Assembly (NCBI RefSeq): GCF_965363235.1 | Contig: NC_134847.1 | Span: forward strand, 61,660,439 to 61,724,438 | Origin: Mytilus galloprovincialis | Lineage: Eukaryota; Mollusca; Bivalvia; Mytilida; Mytilidae | Direction of reading: 5' to 3' | DNA: 64,000 nucleotides | Shown here: piece after piece, positions 12,001 through 22,575 of the stretch | Position numbering within the stretch: position 1 is the first letter of the stretch | Layout of the letters: every line of letters begins with the position of its first letter | Translations under genes and position numbers: made by a program | Notes under the pieces: generated by a model | Database searches by the model: none | What the model was told of the DNA's origin: nothing | The model's input: only the letters and a program-made list of their open reading frames with translations

Positions 12001-12552
12001 AATGCTTGTAAGTAATAATGTTTCACAAAGCTCTCTTATTCTCATGTGTTTTTTTTTAAATTTTCAATTATCATCATCACTGTAGTAGTAGTGTACTTAT
12101 CGAAAAGACGTAGATTAGGTTCAAACTCACAGTTTCTAATACTTCTTTTAACATTTTATAAACCTTTATTCTCGATTCATGTTTTTCAAATTAAATTTTT
12201 ATTGGTAAAAGAAGAGGTTCGGGCGCATCTTTTTGAATTCTTTTGTATGTTTGATCAAAATTGAAGATTGAAAGCTTACTTATTTATTTCCAACATATAA
12301 TTATTTGAAATCATTATTTATTCCAGAAATGATGTTCCATCAACTTTTACTAGCACATCATTCAGATGTGTTCCAGACAACTTCATCAGACGTAGGGTTG
12401 CCGTATTTTGTCCGGAATTTAAAGAGCACCAATGTCAAAAAGTGGACCTCGAATTACCAACCAATTGTGCTGCAAGCCGATTTGAATGTGTCCAACCGAA
12501 GAAAACAAAGAAACAAAGCGTAGACAACTTTTTCGATTCATTGTTTTTGTAG
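9019..12552 (+). CDS. Family A copy 1: secreted Spaetzle-like cysteine-rich protein (222 aa)
   Basis: Five coding exons: 9019-9021 (ATG only), 9214-9365, 11047-11145, 11819-12007, 12327-12552; all introns are GT/AG, the first in phase 0 and the rest in phase 2, and the sum is 669 bases. Residues 1-15 are a signal peptide (MMKIVLFALLGVSAA). A cysteine-containing N-terminal part follows, then a C-terminal knot-like domain from about C101 to C202, with CVPDNF, VAVFCP and ELPTNC. An N-glycosylation site is visible (N111-I-T). The last residues (FFDSLFL) are conserved in the family. Relation to Spaetzle, the extracellular Toll ligand, rests on alignment with family B and on shared gene structure. 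A second ATG opens exon 2. It is the only A gene here without a head-to-head B partner. Function in immunity or development is inference. Confidence 0.85.
9841..10290 (+). repeat. Tandem duplication inside A1 intron 2
   Basis: Two copies of about 220-230 bp (9841-10065 and about 10069-10290) share ATATTAAAT, CTTCAAAAATATGTTCAG, GATTCAGCAAATCACGG and the left end of the CACGTG-rich element. The duplication therefore happened after that element arrived. Confidence 0.75.
9955..10577. mobile_element. CACGTG-rich repeat element with short inverted ends in A1 intron 2
   Basis: The left end TATACACAGGCAA and the right end TTGCCTGTATACA are inverted copies. Between them the sequence is a series of degenerate palindromic words of the form TTCACGTGAA and CATGTGAATTTCA. 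It has no coding capacity. A TA target is possible from the flanking bases. The left end occurs twice because of the tandem duplication at 9841-10290. Confidence 0.55.
10594..10998. mobile_element. TTAA-flanked MITE in A1 intron 2
   Basis: The ends GGATGTACTTGGGTGA and CTCACCTACGTACATCC are inverted repeats flanked by TTAA on both sides (10590-10593, 10999-11002). The interior matches the copy at 2483 in opposite orientation, including the segment with GGAGTCCGAACATTTGACA. About 405 bp, non-coding. Confidence 0.75.
11500..11720 (+). repeat. Degenerate minisatellite in A1 intron 3
   Basis: Loose copies of a ~45-50 bp word containing 'TTATTATAACACAGTC' recur. It occupies the same intron as clearer arrays in A2, A3 and A4, so it is likely the same ancestral array, strongly decayed. 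Confidence 0.45.
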
Positions 12553-12790
12553 TTCTTTAAACAAAAAACAATCCACACGGTGCGGTGTAGGTCAAATTTA
12601 ATGTTGTCAGCAAAATCAACAGGACAGGAAGAAATAGATAACATGATTTAAATTTTGATCCTCACAGATTTGGAAAGTTTTGATTTACTTATTTTAAATC
12701 CATGCAGACTGTGATATTTTGTTGTTGTTTGTAATATTGTTCATTTCATCATCAATTATGCCATGTTCTTGTAATAGTGACTAATGTATA

Positions 12791-12796
12791 AATAAA
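12791..12796 (+). terminator. Polyadenylation signal of A1
   Basis: AATAAA lies about 240 bases after the A1 stop codon, after a 3' UTR that is recognisably similar to that of A2. Confidence 0.7.
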
Positions 12797-12959
12797 ATAT
12801 AAACTTTTATATATCTGTGTCTTGTAGTTTTTAAAATTTCTTTTGGAAAGCTTATCAAAAAGTAATCTGCATGATAATATACTCGTGGAGATACTTTTTT
12901 GTCATAAGTATTTTGTCCATTAAAAAAAAGATAGCATATCTTATAATCCCAAATTGACA

Positions 12960-14060
12960 CATGAAACACTGACTATTACCGATGGTACGTGGATATAATG
13001 CACATAACTCTTATTAAGTGACACACTGCTTCATACTGAATGCACATATTACACTACCTATAACTGATATAACGGGAACACGTTGCCTATTGATGATTGC
13101 ACATGCATATACTGCCTATAACTGCAGGCTGGCTTGTGAATATAATATCTATTACCGATTGGCACGTGAAGATGTAGCCAATAACTGCTGGCACGTGAAA
13201 AAAGGTTTCAAATGATTTCATGTGAAAAATTGCCTACAACTTATGGCACTTAATCACAATTAACAGAACGTCAAGATACTGTCAATTCCTGCAGGCAGGA
13301 AAACACAAGTTTTAATTAGGAGATAACTGTATTGTATTTTAAGCTCCGACGGCATCAAATTGAGGATTTGATGGTCGCAAATTAAGTTTACTGGCGACGC
13401 GTTAGCGGAGACAGCAAACGAGTATTTGCGACCATCAAATCCCCAATTGATGCCGTCGGAGCTTAAAATACAATATTTTTATCTCCATTCTAATGAAACT
13501 GACTGAAAACAACGTTACAACATGTATTTAAAGTTTGCCATATGCCGTCTGCGCTTGCGCGTACGTCCCATAGCATCAATTGTCAATTGATGCCATGTAA
13601 ATATGTGACGTTATCCAATCAAAATGAACGTTACAAATTTGTTGCATTAGAATACTGATTGCAAGCAAACAAACATTTCTAAAACTGATTGCACATGCAT
13701 GCACTGCCTATAACTGTAGATATTATACCTATAAATGATGACATGTGACGGTACTTCCCATTACTGTTGGCACGTGAACACAAGGTTTTATAATGAAAGC
13801 ACATGGACAGAATTGTCTATAACTGATGTCACTTTAATAAACCTTCTAGCATTCTTACTGATGCTACGTGAACAAGTTTTCTATTATAACTGATGGAATG
13901 TGAACAAAATGTTTTAAGTAATGCCACTTTTAGATACTGCCTATTATCACAAAAACTTGAACATCTTAACATATTACCTATTCCCAAGGTCACGCGAACA
14001 CGCTTCATATTACAACCGTAATATAATCGGAAGTGACTCCTATTTTTATCAAACATTTAA
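12960..14060 (+). repeat. Satellite downstream of A1, CTGCCTATAACTGATGGCACGTGA unit
   Basis: Degenerate copies of a roughly 30-45 bp word (CACTGCCTATAACTGATGGCACGTGAACA) run through this stretch, interrupted by a foldback element at 13319-13660. The same satellite lies downstream of the other A genes at 33660-34000, 50580-50960 (inverted) and 63780-64000 (inverted). Short open frames here are by-products of the repeat. Confidence 0.65.
13319..13660. mobile_element. Foldback element with 66-bp palindrome arms (TTTGCGA family)
   Basis: Left arm 13319-13384 and right arm about 13422-13486 pair almost perfectly from GGAGATAACTGTATTGTATT inward to GGTCGCAAAT, around a loop with GGCGACGCG and GCGGAGAC. 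A non-palindromic tail follows to TTGCATTAGAAT. The copy at 38072-38626 has the same ends, loop and tail, but different, internally complementary, arm sequences. It has no coding capacity. Confidence 0.75.
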
Positions 14061-14974
14061 CCCTAGATGGACTAGGCTGTTATCTTATGTCCTTTTTGAT
14101 CATTAGGCTTTTCAACTGGTCCAAGAACACAGTTATCATCCTTCAGTTTTCGTGTTTACAAATAAAGTATCTTAACATAGAATTGTCCATGATCTTAGTT
14201 AGAACTGGTAGACTTTTCTATAATTTGGATGTTATTTGTCCTGATAGTAGAACACTGCACAGTAAATATATTTTTTGAGATAGAGAAAGTGCGATTTTTT
14301 TTAATTTGAATTTATTGTCTTAAAGAAATTTTCCTATGAAATAACTTTGTTCTCGGGCCTACGGTTTTGGTTCTTATAATTCCTTGACTTTGAAATAATC
14401 AGCATTGAGAGTTTTCAATAACTGTATCAACCACAATTTAGAGGAAAATAATAGGTTTTCCAAAATATTAAAGTTAATGGTTTAAAAAGGTTAAATTACC
14501 GAACTTCAAGGAAAATTCTAAATGAAAAATCCCTTATCGTATTACGAAATCAAAAGCTCAAAGTCATCAAAAAAATTAAAATCAGCTTTCATATTCTTGA
14601 TTTAAAATCTTATATACAAAACAGGCTATGTCGGCCATTACGTTTCCTAAGTGCTGATCTAAATAACATACATGTAGTGATTTATCCTAAATGCTTCTGT
14701 GGTTCTCAAGTTGAAGATGCCATTTGCTAGTAATACTGTCTTTTAAGTTAACTATATTACAACCAAAGAATTCTCCTGTGAATGATTTCATAAATATGAA
14801 CACACTTTTTCCTTTGTTTTAAAATAAATCTTTTTCATATATGTGTTTGCTGTCATCATATATATGTATGGAGAAGATTTAATATAAGTTGTAATAGTTT
14901 TTATAGCATTATAGTTCTTGTTAATTGCAATGCAATATTACATAATTAAAATTTACGTTAACCAATTTCGAGTA

Positions 14975-15185
14975 CTGTGGATTCATAATTATTCGTTGGA
15001 TACCAATTTTCGTGGATTTCGTGGTTAAAGGTGAACGACGAAATCAAAGGTTCAACGAATAATAAATTTTCCATTGGCTTGTAAGTAGACTTCGGTAAAA
15101 CCACGAAATTAGATATCCACGAACATGACAGTTTTCCCTAATCCACGGAATTGGTACCCATGAAAACAAATTAATCTACAGTATC
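14975..15185. mobile_element. Palindromic MITE, TACTGTGGATTCAT ends
   Basis: The left end TACTGTGGATTCATAATTAT and the right end (reverse complement TACTGTAGATTAATTTGTTT) are imperfect inverted repeats. Inner words such as TACCAATTTTCGTGGAT and its inverted counterpart extend the palindrome. A TA target is likely. About 210 bp, no coding capacity. Confidence 0.65.
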
Positions 15186-15679
15186 TATTAGCGATGTATG
15201 AAACCCTTAAATTACAAAAGGAAAATGAGTAATCAGCAGTTAAATGTTTTTAGTGTAAGTGACAAAGAGAGGTCTTATAAAATGCAGTCGACCTTCTGAT
15301 TTCATCAGCTAAACTGGAATGACCCATGCAACATGGTAAAATATTGGTGTCGGTGGCAACATGCTAGCGCCTTTACTTTTCATTCCAGCCACTTCAAATT
15401 TAAATGAACGTTTTAGACATCAAAATGGCAATAATCAGAATAAAATGAAATAGAGTAACTTTTTCTGGAGGGGTATGTAAAATTCTGATTCTGTCTTGTG
15501 GTTGAATACAGCCGTCAGTTCTTCGGAGGTGTATTTCTACTACAAAAACAATTTTGCTGGCGTCTTTGTCAGATTCGATTGTATTTTTAAACGTTAAAGT
15601 CAGTTGTGTTGTATATCTGAGATGTTAGCACATTTTTTGCTAGTGCATATAACTTATTGCCACATTAATTACTTATAAA

Positions 15680-15850
15680 ACAGAAGATGTGGTATGATTG
15701 CCAAGGAGACAACTCTCGAAAAGAGACACAGAAATTACCAGCAATAAGTCACCGTACGGCCTTTAACAATGAGCAAAGCCAATGTGGCAAAATCAGATAT
15801 AAAAGGACCTGAAATCACAAATGCAAAAACGCGAAAAACTAACGGCCTTA
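15680..15850 (-). repeat. Interspersed repeat tail, minus strand (GGCCGTACGGTGAC type)
   Basis: Read on the minus strand this has TAAGGCCGTTAGTTTTTCGC, TTTGCTCATTGTTAAAGGCC, GTACGGTGAC and the end GGCAATCATACCACATCTTC. The same tail closes the Penelope-like element at 20174-20890, so it is either a 3' fragment of that element or a SINE that shares its tail. Confidence 0.65.
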
Positions 15851-18059
15851 TTAATGTATGATTGTGTCTGTTTGGATTGCTTAAATAATGTGATCAATAT
15901 AACGGACCTATAAACCTACATCTGTCATACCAGCTTTTAAACTTTGTTACACCCACCAAAGTGCCTTAACCGGTCCAGAGAGAAGACGTCTGTTTTTTAT
16001 TTGTTCTGTTCGTTGATGTAATCAAGCCTTCGATTTTGGTACGTTTTATGGACTTCTCTTTTTCCAAATCTATCCCGGAGATCATTTTTTTTGTTATTTA
16101 GTAATGTTTTAATCTTATTAGACACTCATAAAACTTGTATCCAGCTTTCTCTTTATCAAGACCACAGATAATAGTCCGTGAGATATAAACATGGTACTAG
16201 GAACAATATTTTATATTGATTTGGTCATCATATTTTTTATCAGATTCTCTTTACATTTGAACCTTCTTTGTCATCTCGTCGTAGCATGATGCGAGAGGTC
16301 GTTGGTTTGACCCTGGCTAAGTATTTCCAAAGACTAGAAATAGTATCAACTGCTTCTCCGTTTAGCATGTTTCATTCATGAATAAGAGCGAAGACTGGTC
16401 GACTCGCGGAATAAGGTATATATAAATGATGACAAATATTCCTGTAAACTTTTACTTTAAATAATATGTTTTAGCATATTAGTCTAGTACTATGGAGTGT
16501 TCATATTCATATCTTGTTAACTTGTTTTCGTCCTGACTTGCATGTTAAATTTGCCCCTTGACATTAAATACCAATCGATATTTATTCTCAATGGTGTGTT
16601 CATAACAATTTTATTTAAGGTAGATTCATGGTATACCGCAATCTTGGATTGTACAATCCCAGTACAAATTCGGTCTAGTTATTTGCCAAAATCTGCAAAT
16701 TTGGAGACAGAGTTGCAATTTAATGGTTCGACTGTTTATTTATATTTAGAAAACTTGGTGATTTATTGTATTATAAAAAATATTTAACGACATATCCTTT
16801 TTTTGGGTTTTTAGAATCATTTTTATAAATGAGTCATTTAAGGGGAGATAACTCTTTTAGTGAAAAATTTATACTGGACTAATAGAGAATTTTTTTATTT
16901 TCACTTGTAGCAAGAAAACAAGTTCGGTGACATCATTTTTTCTTTTTCTTTTCTTAAAACATATAATGAAACCTATCTTCTCACAATTTATTTCAAAACT
17001 TTATCTCATAGAATTTTTTTTATGCACACCAATGTGTTTTTTCATGAACAATCTAACCAAATTTAGGCAATTTTCAACGACTCATAGCTTGGAAAATAGC
17101 ACGGTGACCCATACATTTTATAATATTTTTGAAAAAAGCATAGTAAAATCTTCATTTTGGCAAATTATAAGAAAATTCTGTCTCAAAAAGTATATACTTA
17201 TGATCTACCTTAACTTAGTGCAACTGAATAAAACACAATATATCAGCTGAGCTTAAGTTCTCTTTTTTTACCAAAATATTTGTCAAGTGGGTCATTATAC
17301 AAAAAAATCCTGCAATGTAACTTATCCAAGGACGAGTATATGATACTGATGGTGTGATTATATACGAACGCATGATATCACTTTACAGCATTAACAATTC
17401 AAGATATTTATAAATCTCAATAATTAATCATTCAATATCATAAGTTTAACAAAGTCAAACCTGAGATTCGTCTTACTATTGTACTTTAAAGATTCCAAGT
17501 ATTCAAAATGACATTCTGTCCTTATTATTTAACATACTTTGATAGGTAAGTCGAAATCATTATCCATTGTGAAAGGAGAGTAAGGTAGCCTGTCATGCAA
17601 ATTGCAAGATCATTTTAATTGTAATATTCTTATGGTTTAGAACATTTCATTATATACGATGCTTTTTTATCTAATACGTCTTGAAACTCCTGTTTTGCGG
17701 TCTGTTTTGTGTTTTGTGTTTTACATAATGATGAATAAAGGCAACAGTAGTAAGCGTCTGTTCAAAAGTCTTAAATCGATTTAGCGAAAACAAATATGGA
17801 TTACAAATAAATCCGAACGAAACACATCAAAAGTACGAGAAAGGAAACGGAAAAGTTTAGGATAAAACATAACTGTTTGATTGGATACCTCGCAAATAAG
17901 TTGTTTGAAATAAGAAAAGTCAACCAAAGGCATAAGCCACGTCGTGTAGTTAACTACATTTCGTCAATACTAAAATAACGAGGTTCAACCAATGTGTTGG
18001 CAGTCATGGGGTAGAAACGACAAATTAAAGAACTCAACTTTAAATATAGCTAATATAGG

Positions 18060-18700
18060 ACAATGGTGTTGATTAAAAATTACACCACCCCAAGATATTT
18101 ATAAATTACACCACTTTAAGACCGTTTTGTTTCCCACATACTTATTATTGCCAATAACAAGTTCCAGGTCGAATCCGATACCGATATTAAAAGTATATTC
18201 ACCTGTTACATATTACCTTATCTGTACGTTCCGCATATGACAGGTGCACCACCAAACGGTGTATTTAGGATTTGCTATATACACGGGTCATAATCACAGG
18301 GTTAACACTACTAAATTTAATCATTGTCACATTGTTTCCTATTGTAATATTTTAACTCAGTATGACTTTATAAGATGACAATACGAATACTAAAAATCTA
18401 GTTTTAAAATAAGGCGTATATATTTATTAGCCAGCATGATGTAAAACAGCGAATCAAAGAATTTATTTATAACTAATAGCCTAAATGCTGTTGATTAAAA
18501 ATTACTCCATTCGAGGCCCTTTTGTTTTCCAAATAATTAATATTACCAATAATTAATAAGTTCCAGGTCGACGGGTTCAAACAGAAAGATTTTGAAAGCA
18601 GAGAAAACTGTGCATGTTATAATCAGCATGACTCTATCAGATGACAATACCAATACTAAAAATCCAGGCTAAAAAGAGGCAACAACATAGTTATATATTT
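18060..18700 (+). repeat. Imperfect direct repeat upstream of the Penelope-like element
   Basis: Segments with GTTGATTAAAAATTACNCCA, AAGTTCCAGGTCGA and ATGACAATACNAATACTAAAA occur at 18063-18410 and again at 18488-18665. Direct repeats next to Penelope-like elements are common (the family often carries pseudo-LTR repeats), so this may be the element's 5' region. Confidence 0.45.
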
Positions 18701-18729
18701 TCTCGCGATATCACTGGTGTGTTCTAGTA

Positions 18730-20890
18730 GTTATTAAAACACTTCACAATATACCGATTCAGAAGACAAAAAAGCAGAAACAAAAAAGACTCAAAGAATT
18801 GAGTGAATTTGAAAAAAAACCGAGGCCCTATGCGTATGTCCAAACGATCATGGAAAGGATTTGGTATTATTGACAATGAGAAAACTATTCGAAATAACCA
18901 CATTGACGTGGATTTAAGTAATTTAAGATTACCACAAAAACCCATTTAAATATCGTTTCATCTCGGCCTCTAGTAAGTGTTCTACAACTAATCTTTCAAT
19001 GCTCTTAACTAGTTCATTAACTACTATTAAAGAGCTTATCATAAACTATTGTAATGAAATATATGAACATAGTGGTATAAACCATTTTTGGAGTGTAAAA
19101 AATTCTTTGGATGTTTTAGATAAATTACGTGCTTTTGATGGTCCTTTTGATTCTGTTAATAGTTTTGTTTTTTCTACTCTTTACACTACACTTCCACACT
19201 ATCTTATTAAACAAAAGTTTTCCTATTTAATTAAATGGTCGTTTGGTAAACTCATTTAAAGCCTTCTCCTCAAATGAGAAAGGTAAATATGATAGATATA
19301 CTTACTGGAGGTGTGATGAGATGATTGAAGCTGTTAATTTTCTCCTTGATAATATTTATGTACGTTTCGGCAACAAAGTTTATCGACAGGTTGTAGGTAT
19401 CCCCATGGGAACTAATTGTGCCCCTTTAATAGCAGACTTGCTTTTGTACTGTTACGAATTATATTACTAAACTCAGTAAAGACCCGTCGAAATTGCATTT
19501 AATTGATAAATTCAACAACACTTACCGTTATCTTGATGATATTTTTTCTTTAAATAATCAAGAATTTTCTCAATATACTGCTGAAATTTACCCCAAGGAA
19601 CTTACTTTAAATAAATCAAATTTATTCGGTAATAACTGTCCTTTCCTGGATTTAGATATTTCGGTTTTAAACGGGAAACTCCACACTAAAATTTACGACA
19701 AAAGAGACGATTTTTCGTTCCATATTGTTAATTTTCCATTTTTAGATGTTGATGTTCCTTTGGCACCATCTTACGGTGTTTATATTTCACAACTTATTCG
19801 CTATGCCTGTGTCTGTTGTGACGTTTTTGATTTTAACGAACGCAACCTATGTATTACTGGTAAATTATTAAACCAGGGATATCGTTACCATAAATTACTT
19901 AAAACCTTTACTAAATTTTTCCATAGATATAAAGATTTGGTTTTGAAGTTTGGTAGTACCTGTAGAAAACTTATTTCAAACGGGATAGCACATCCTCATT
20001 TTTACGTTGTTAACCGTGCCCGAAAATTTAAAAATGATCCATGTAAACTTGTCGCTCCTTTAAATAAACTTATTCTAAAAGGTTACCTATTCAACACTGT
20101 AGTAAGATCATTGAATATTGTTTTTATTGGTATAAATATTGATTTTGTTATCAGTAAATTAAAAGCTAACTAAATATTACTAGTATGTTATATATATATA
20201 TATATTTTTGGATCTACAATCTATCGATACCTGTAACTTGGCATTGCACAAGGTCATGTTTTTCTCTGGCTGTTTATGACGTCTTTACACTAAATCCATT
20301 GGATGTTGGATGTGTACGAATTGATTGTTTAGTCTTAGATGCATGATTTTTTATTAGTTGTCAGTGGCTTTGAACTAGCTGTCAGATAACTGTGAGTACT
20401 CTCAGATCTGTTCATTGCGTCTTTTTGTGTCGGGATGTTTAAGTACCCGGCCACGTCTACTTGTATGTTTGTCTATCTGATGAGTTAAGCCTTTTTCAAG
20501 TTTTTTATAGTTCGTTCTTATGTTGTACTGTTATACCACAGTCCCAGGTTAGGGGGAGGGTTGGGATCCCGCTAACATGTTTAACCCCGCCACATTATTT
20601 ATGTATGTGCCTGTCCCAAGTCAACAGCCTGTAATTCAGTGGTTGTCGTTTGTTTATGTGTTACATATTTGTTTTTCGTTCATTTGTTTTACATAAATAA
20701 GGCCGTTAGTTTTCTCGTTTGAATTGTTTTACATTGTCTTATCGGGGCCTATTGTAGCTGACTATGCGGTATGGGCTTTGCTCATTGTTGAAGGCCGTAC
20801 GGTGACCTATAGTTGTTAATTTCTGTGTCATTTTGGTCTTTTGTGGATAGTTGTCTCATTGGCAATCATACCACATCTTCTTTTTTATAC
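18730..20890 (+). mobile_element. Broken Penelope-like retroelement
   Basis: The coding remnant spans about 18730-20173 and the 3' tail to about 20890. Reverse-transcriptase landmarks in order are a motif A region (FSTLYTTLPH, where related elements usually have DFSTLYT), VGIPMGTNCAP, and the catalytic YLDD, followed by a conserved C-terminal part ending just before the stop at 20171-20173. These are typical of Penelope-like elements; no GIY-YIG endonuclease was seen. The frame is interrupted a few times, so it is a fossil. The tail has GGTTAGGGGGAGGGTTGGGA, GGCCGTACGGTGACC and ends at CATACCACATCTTCTTTTTT. Truncated tails of relatives lie at 2872-3645, 21280-21380, 41625-42385, 48050-48470, 55556-56279 and 61250-61670. 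Confidence 0.75.
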
Positions 20891-22430
20891 CACTGTCAAT
20901 ATTTAGAAAACCCTTTACCGTGCCATATTTATAAGGCTCCAATATGAAACAATTCAAACGAAAATATCAACGGCCATAATGTAAAACACCTTACAAAGAT
21001 AAAAACATATTACAAATATTTCCTGCATGCGACTTCTTTAACTTACGAAACACTATCTTTAGAAAAAAAGGTGTAAACAAATTATTTTGTCTCTTAAATT
21101 TAAAAGTCTACTCCAGATTTAATCAGTCTCAACTGTTCATACATACATTAACGAGATATTTACTAACATGACTAAGTCCTGTATACCAAAATACTAATTT
21201 CATTTTCATTATGAAACTAGTCTATTGAACTCCACGTTGACTGTTGACATCTAAAGTCAAAACGCAAAGTTTTATTCTAGCTGTTTGCTGTAACATCACT
21301 GTCTCAGGTTAAGGGAGGGTTGTGCGCTTACAAACATGTTTAATCACGCCACAGTGTTTATGCACCTGTTTAAACTAGGAGCTTGAACTACAGTTGAGTT
21401 TCAAACCAAGAACATAATAAAACGGAGCAAGTGTTCATTGTCTAGATGTAAGAGAGTTTCAAAATTTTGTATTCAAATTTTAACATGCATATAGACAAGT
21501 AAGAAATGTATAAAAAGGACTGATAAGAAAGAAGGCAGTCCATCCTAAAATTAAAAAATGTATGTAGGAAAGGGTGTCAGATACTAATATAATAATAAAA
21601 TTATATCACTATATAGGTTACATCGGCAGATGACATAGTCTGGGTTTTATGTACTACTATAGGAAAAATATTCTCATATCGACCTCATGCAAATTCTATA
21701 ATTGTTATATAAGCCCTGTCAATTTGCCACAAATAGAACAAACATTCATTTGATTGGTGTTAACTATCATAATTGTATGTAGGACAGAAGTGTAACATTG
21801 CCATTAAAGTTGGAGGTTTGTCATGCCACAAAACCAGGTTCAACCCACCATTTTTTTCTTTAAATGTCCTGTACCAAGTCAGGAAAATGGCCAAATGTTC
21901 ATATTATAGTTCGTTTCTGTTTGTGTTACATTTAATGTTGTGTTTCTGTTGTGTCGTAGTTTTCCTCTTATATTTGATGCGTTTCCCTCAGTTTTAGTTT
22001 GTAACCCGAATTTGGTTTTTTTCTCAATCAATTTGTAAATTTCGAACAGAGGTATACTACTGTTGCCTTTATATATACTAAAACTATAATAAGTTGTGTG
22101 TACAAGAGAGGTGACAGATATTGAAGATATCTTCAGAAGTTCAAAAACATTGTTTAACAATCAAAACCGGCAACACACAAACAACATTGCTCAAAACACA
22201 GCATAGAAACTTTAGACTGAGAATCAAGAACCTAACCAAAAACTGGATGTGATCTTATGTGCTCTAGAAGGGTAGGCATAGTCTGCTCCCCATGTGGCAC
22301 CCGTAAATGTTTATCAACTTATCAACAAACAATGCAAAACACCTACAAGATTCGTAAAATCTGTTTTACTACAACATCATAGAATTAATTTGTATAGTTA
22401 AGGTTGTTGTCATTTTATAATAAATAATAG
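20890..22430. other. Gene-free interval, repeat fragments
   Basis: No gene is recognised. A short Penelope-like tail fragment is at about 21280-21380 (GGTTAAGGGAGGGTTG, ACAAACATGTTTAATCACGCC). A common repeat related to the A-gene 3' flanks is at about 21805-22030 (CCTGTACCAAGTCAGGAAAA, TGTTGTGTTTCTGTTGTG). A partial SINE-like repeat with TGTGCTCTAGAAGGGTAG lies at 22235-22305. Confidence 0.5.
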
Positions 22431-22452
22431 AAGTACAAAATTTAAAGCTACT

Positions 22453-22458
22453 TTTATT
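22453..22458 (-). terminator. Polyadenylation signal of B1
   Basis: AATAAA on the minus strand about 120 bases after the B1 stop codon, at the position equivalent to the signals of B2 and B3. Confidence 0.65.
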
Positions 22459-22575
22459 AAATACTTCTGTTAGGATTTGTTAGTAGACATAAACATAAAA
22501 TACAATACACATAAATGATGAGGATGAAATATATTGCACATGCCCTTGTAAATGACTTAATACAGTTCCTTCACT

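Larger units (their letters stand above)
14060..18050. other. Gene-free interval with dispersed repeats
   Basis: No gene is recognised. It holds a palindromic MITE (14975-15185), a minus-strand repeat tail (15680-15850), a possible degraded tRNA-like SINE at about 16265-16420 (GGTCGTTGGTTTGACCCTGG resembles a B box), and a repeat at about 16620-17300 with GGGGAGATAACTC and 'CAAGAAAACAAGTTCGGTGA'. The open frames at 16542-16787 and 16927-17250 lie in that repeat, are low complexity and match no family I know. Confidence 0.5.

Noticed and set aside
12305-12523. Open frame overlapping A1 exon 5 (and equivalents at 30062-30259 and 37184-37381)
   Set aside because: Out-of-frame reading of exon 5. 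The correct frame is fixed by the splice phase, the conserved cysteines and the stop at the end of FDSLFL.
16265-16420. tRNA gene or clear SINE
   Set aside because: Only a B-box-like segment (GGTTTGACCC) is evident; no convincing A box or cloverleaf.
16927-17250. 107-residue open frame
   Set aside because: Phe/Lys/Ile-rich, in a dispersed repeat, no domain, no splice context; likely chance in AT-rich DNA.
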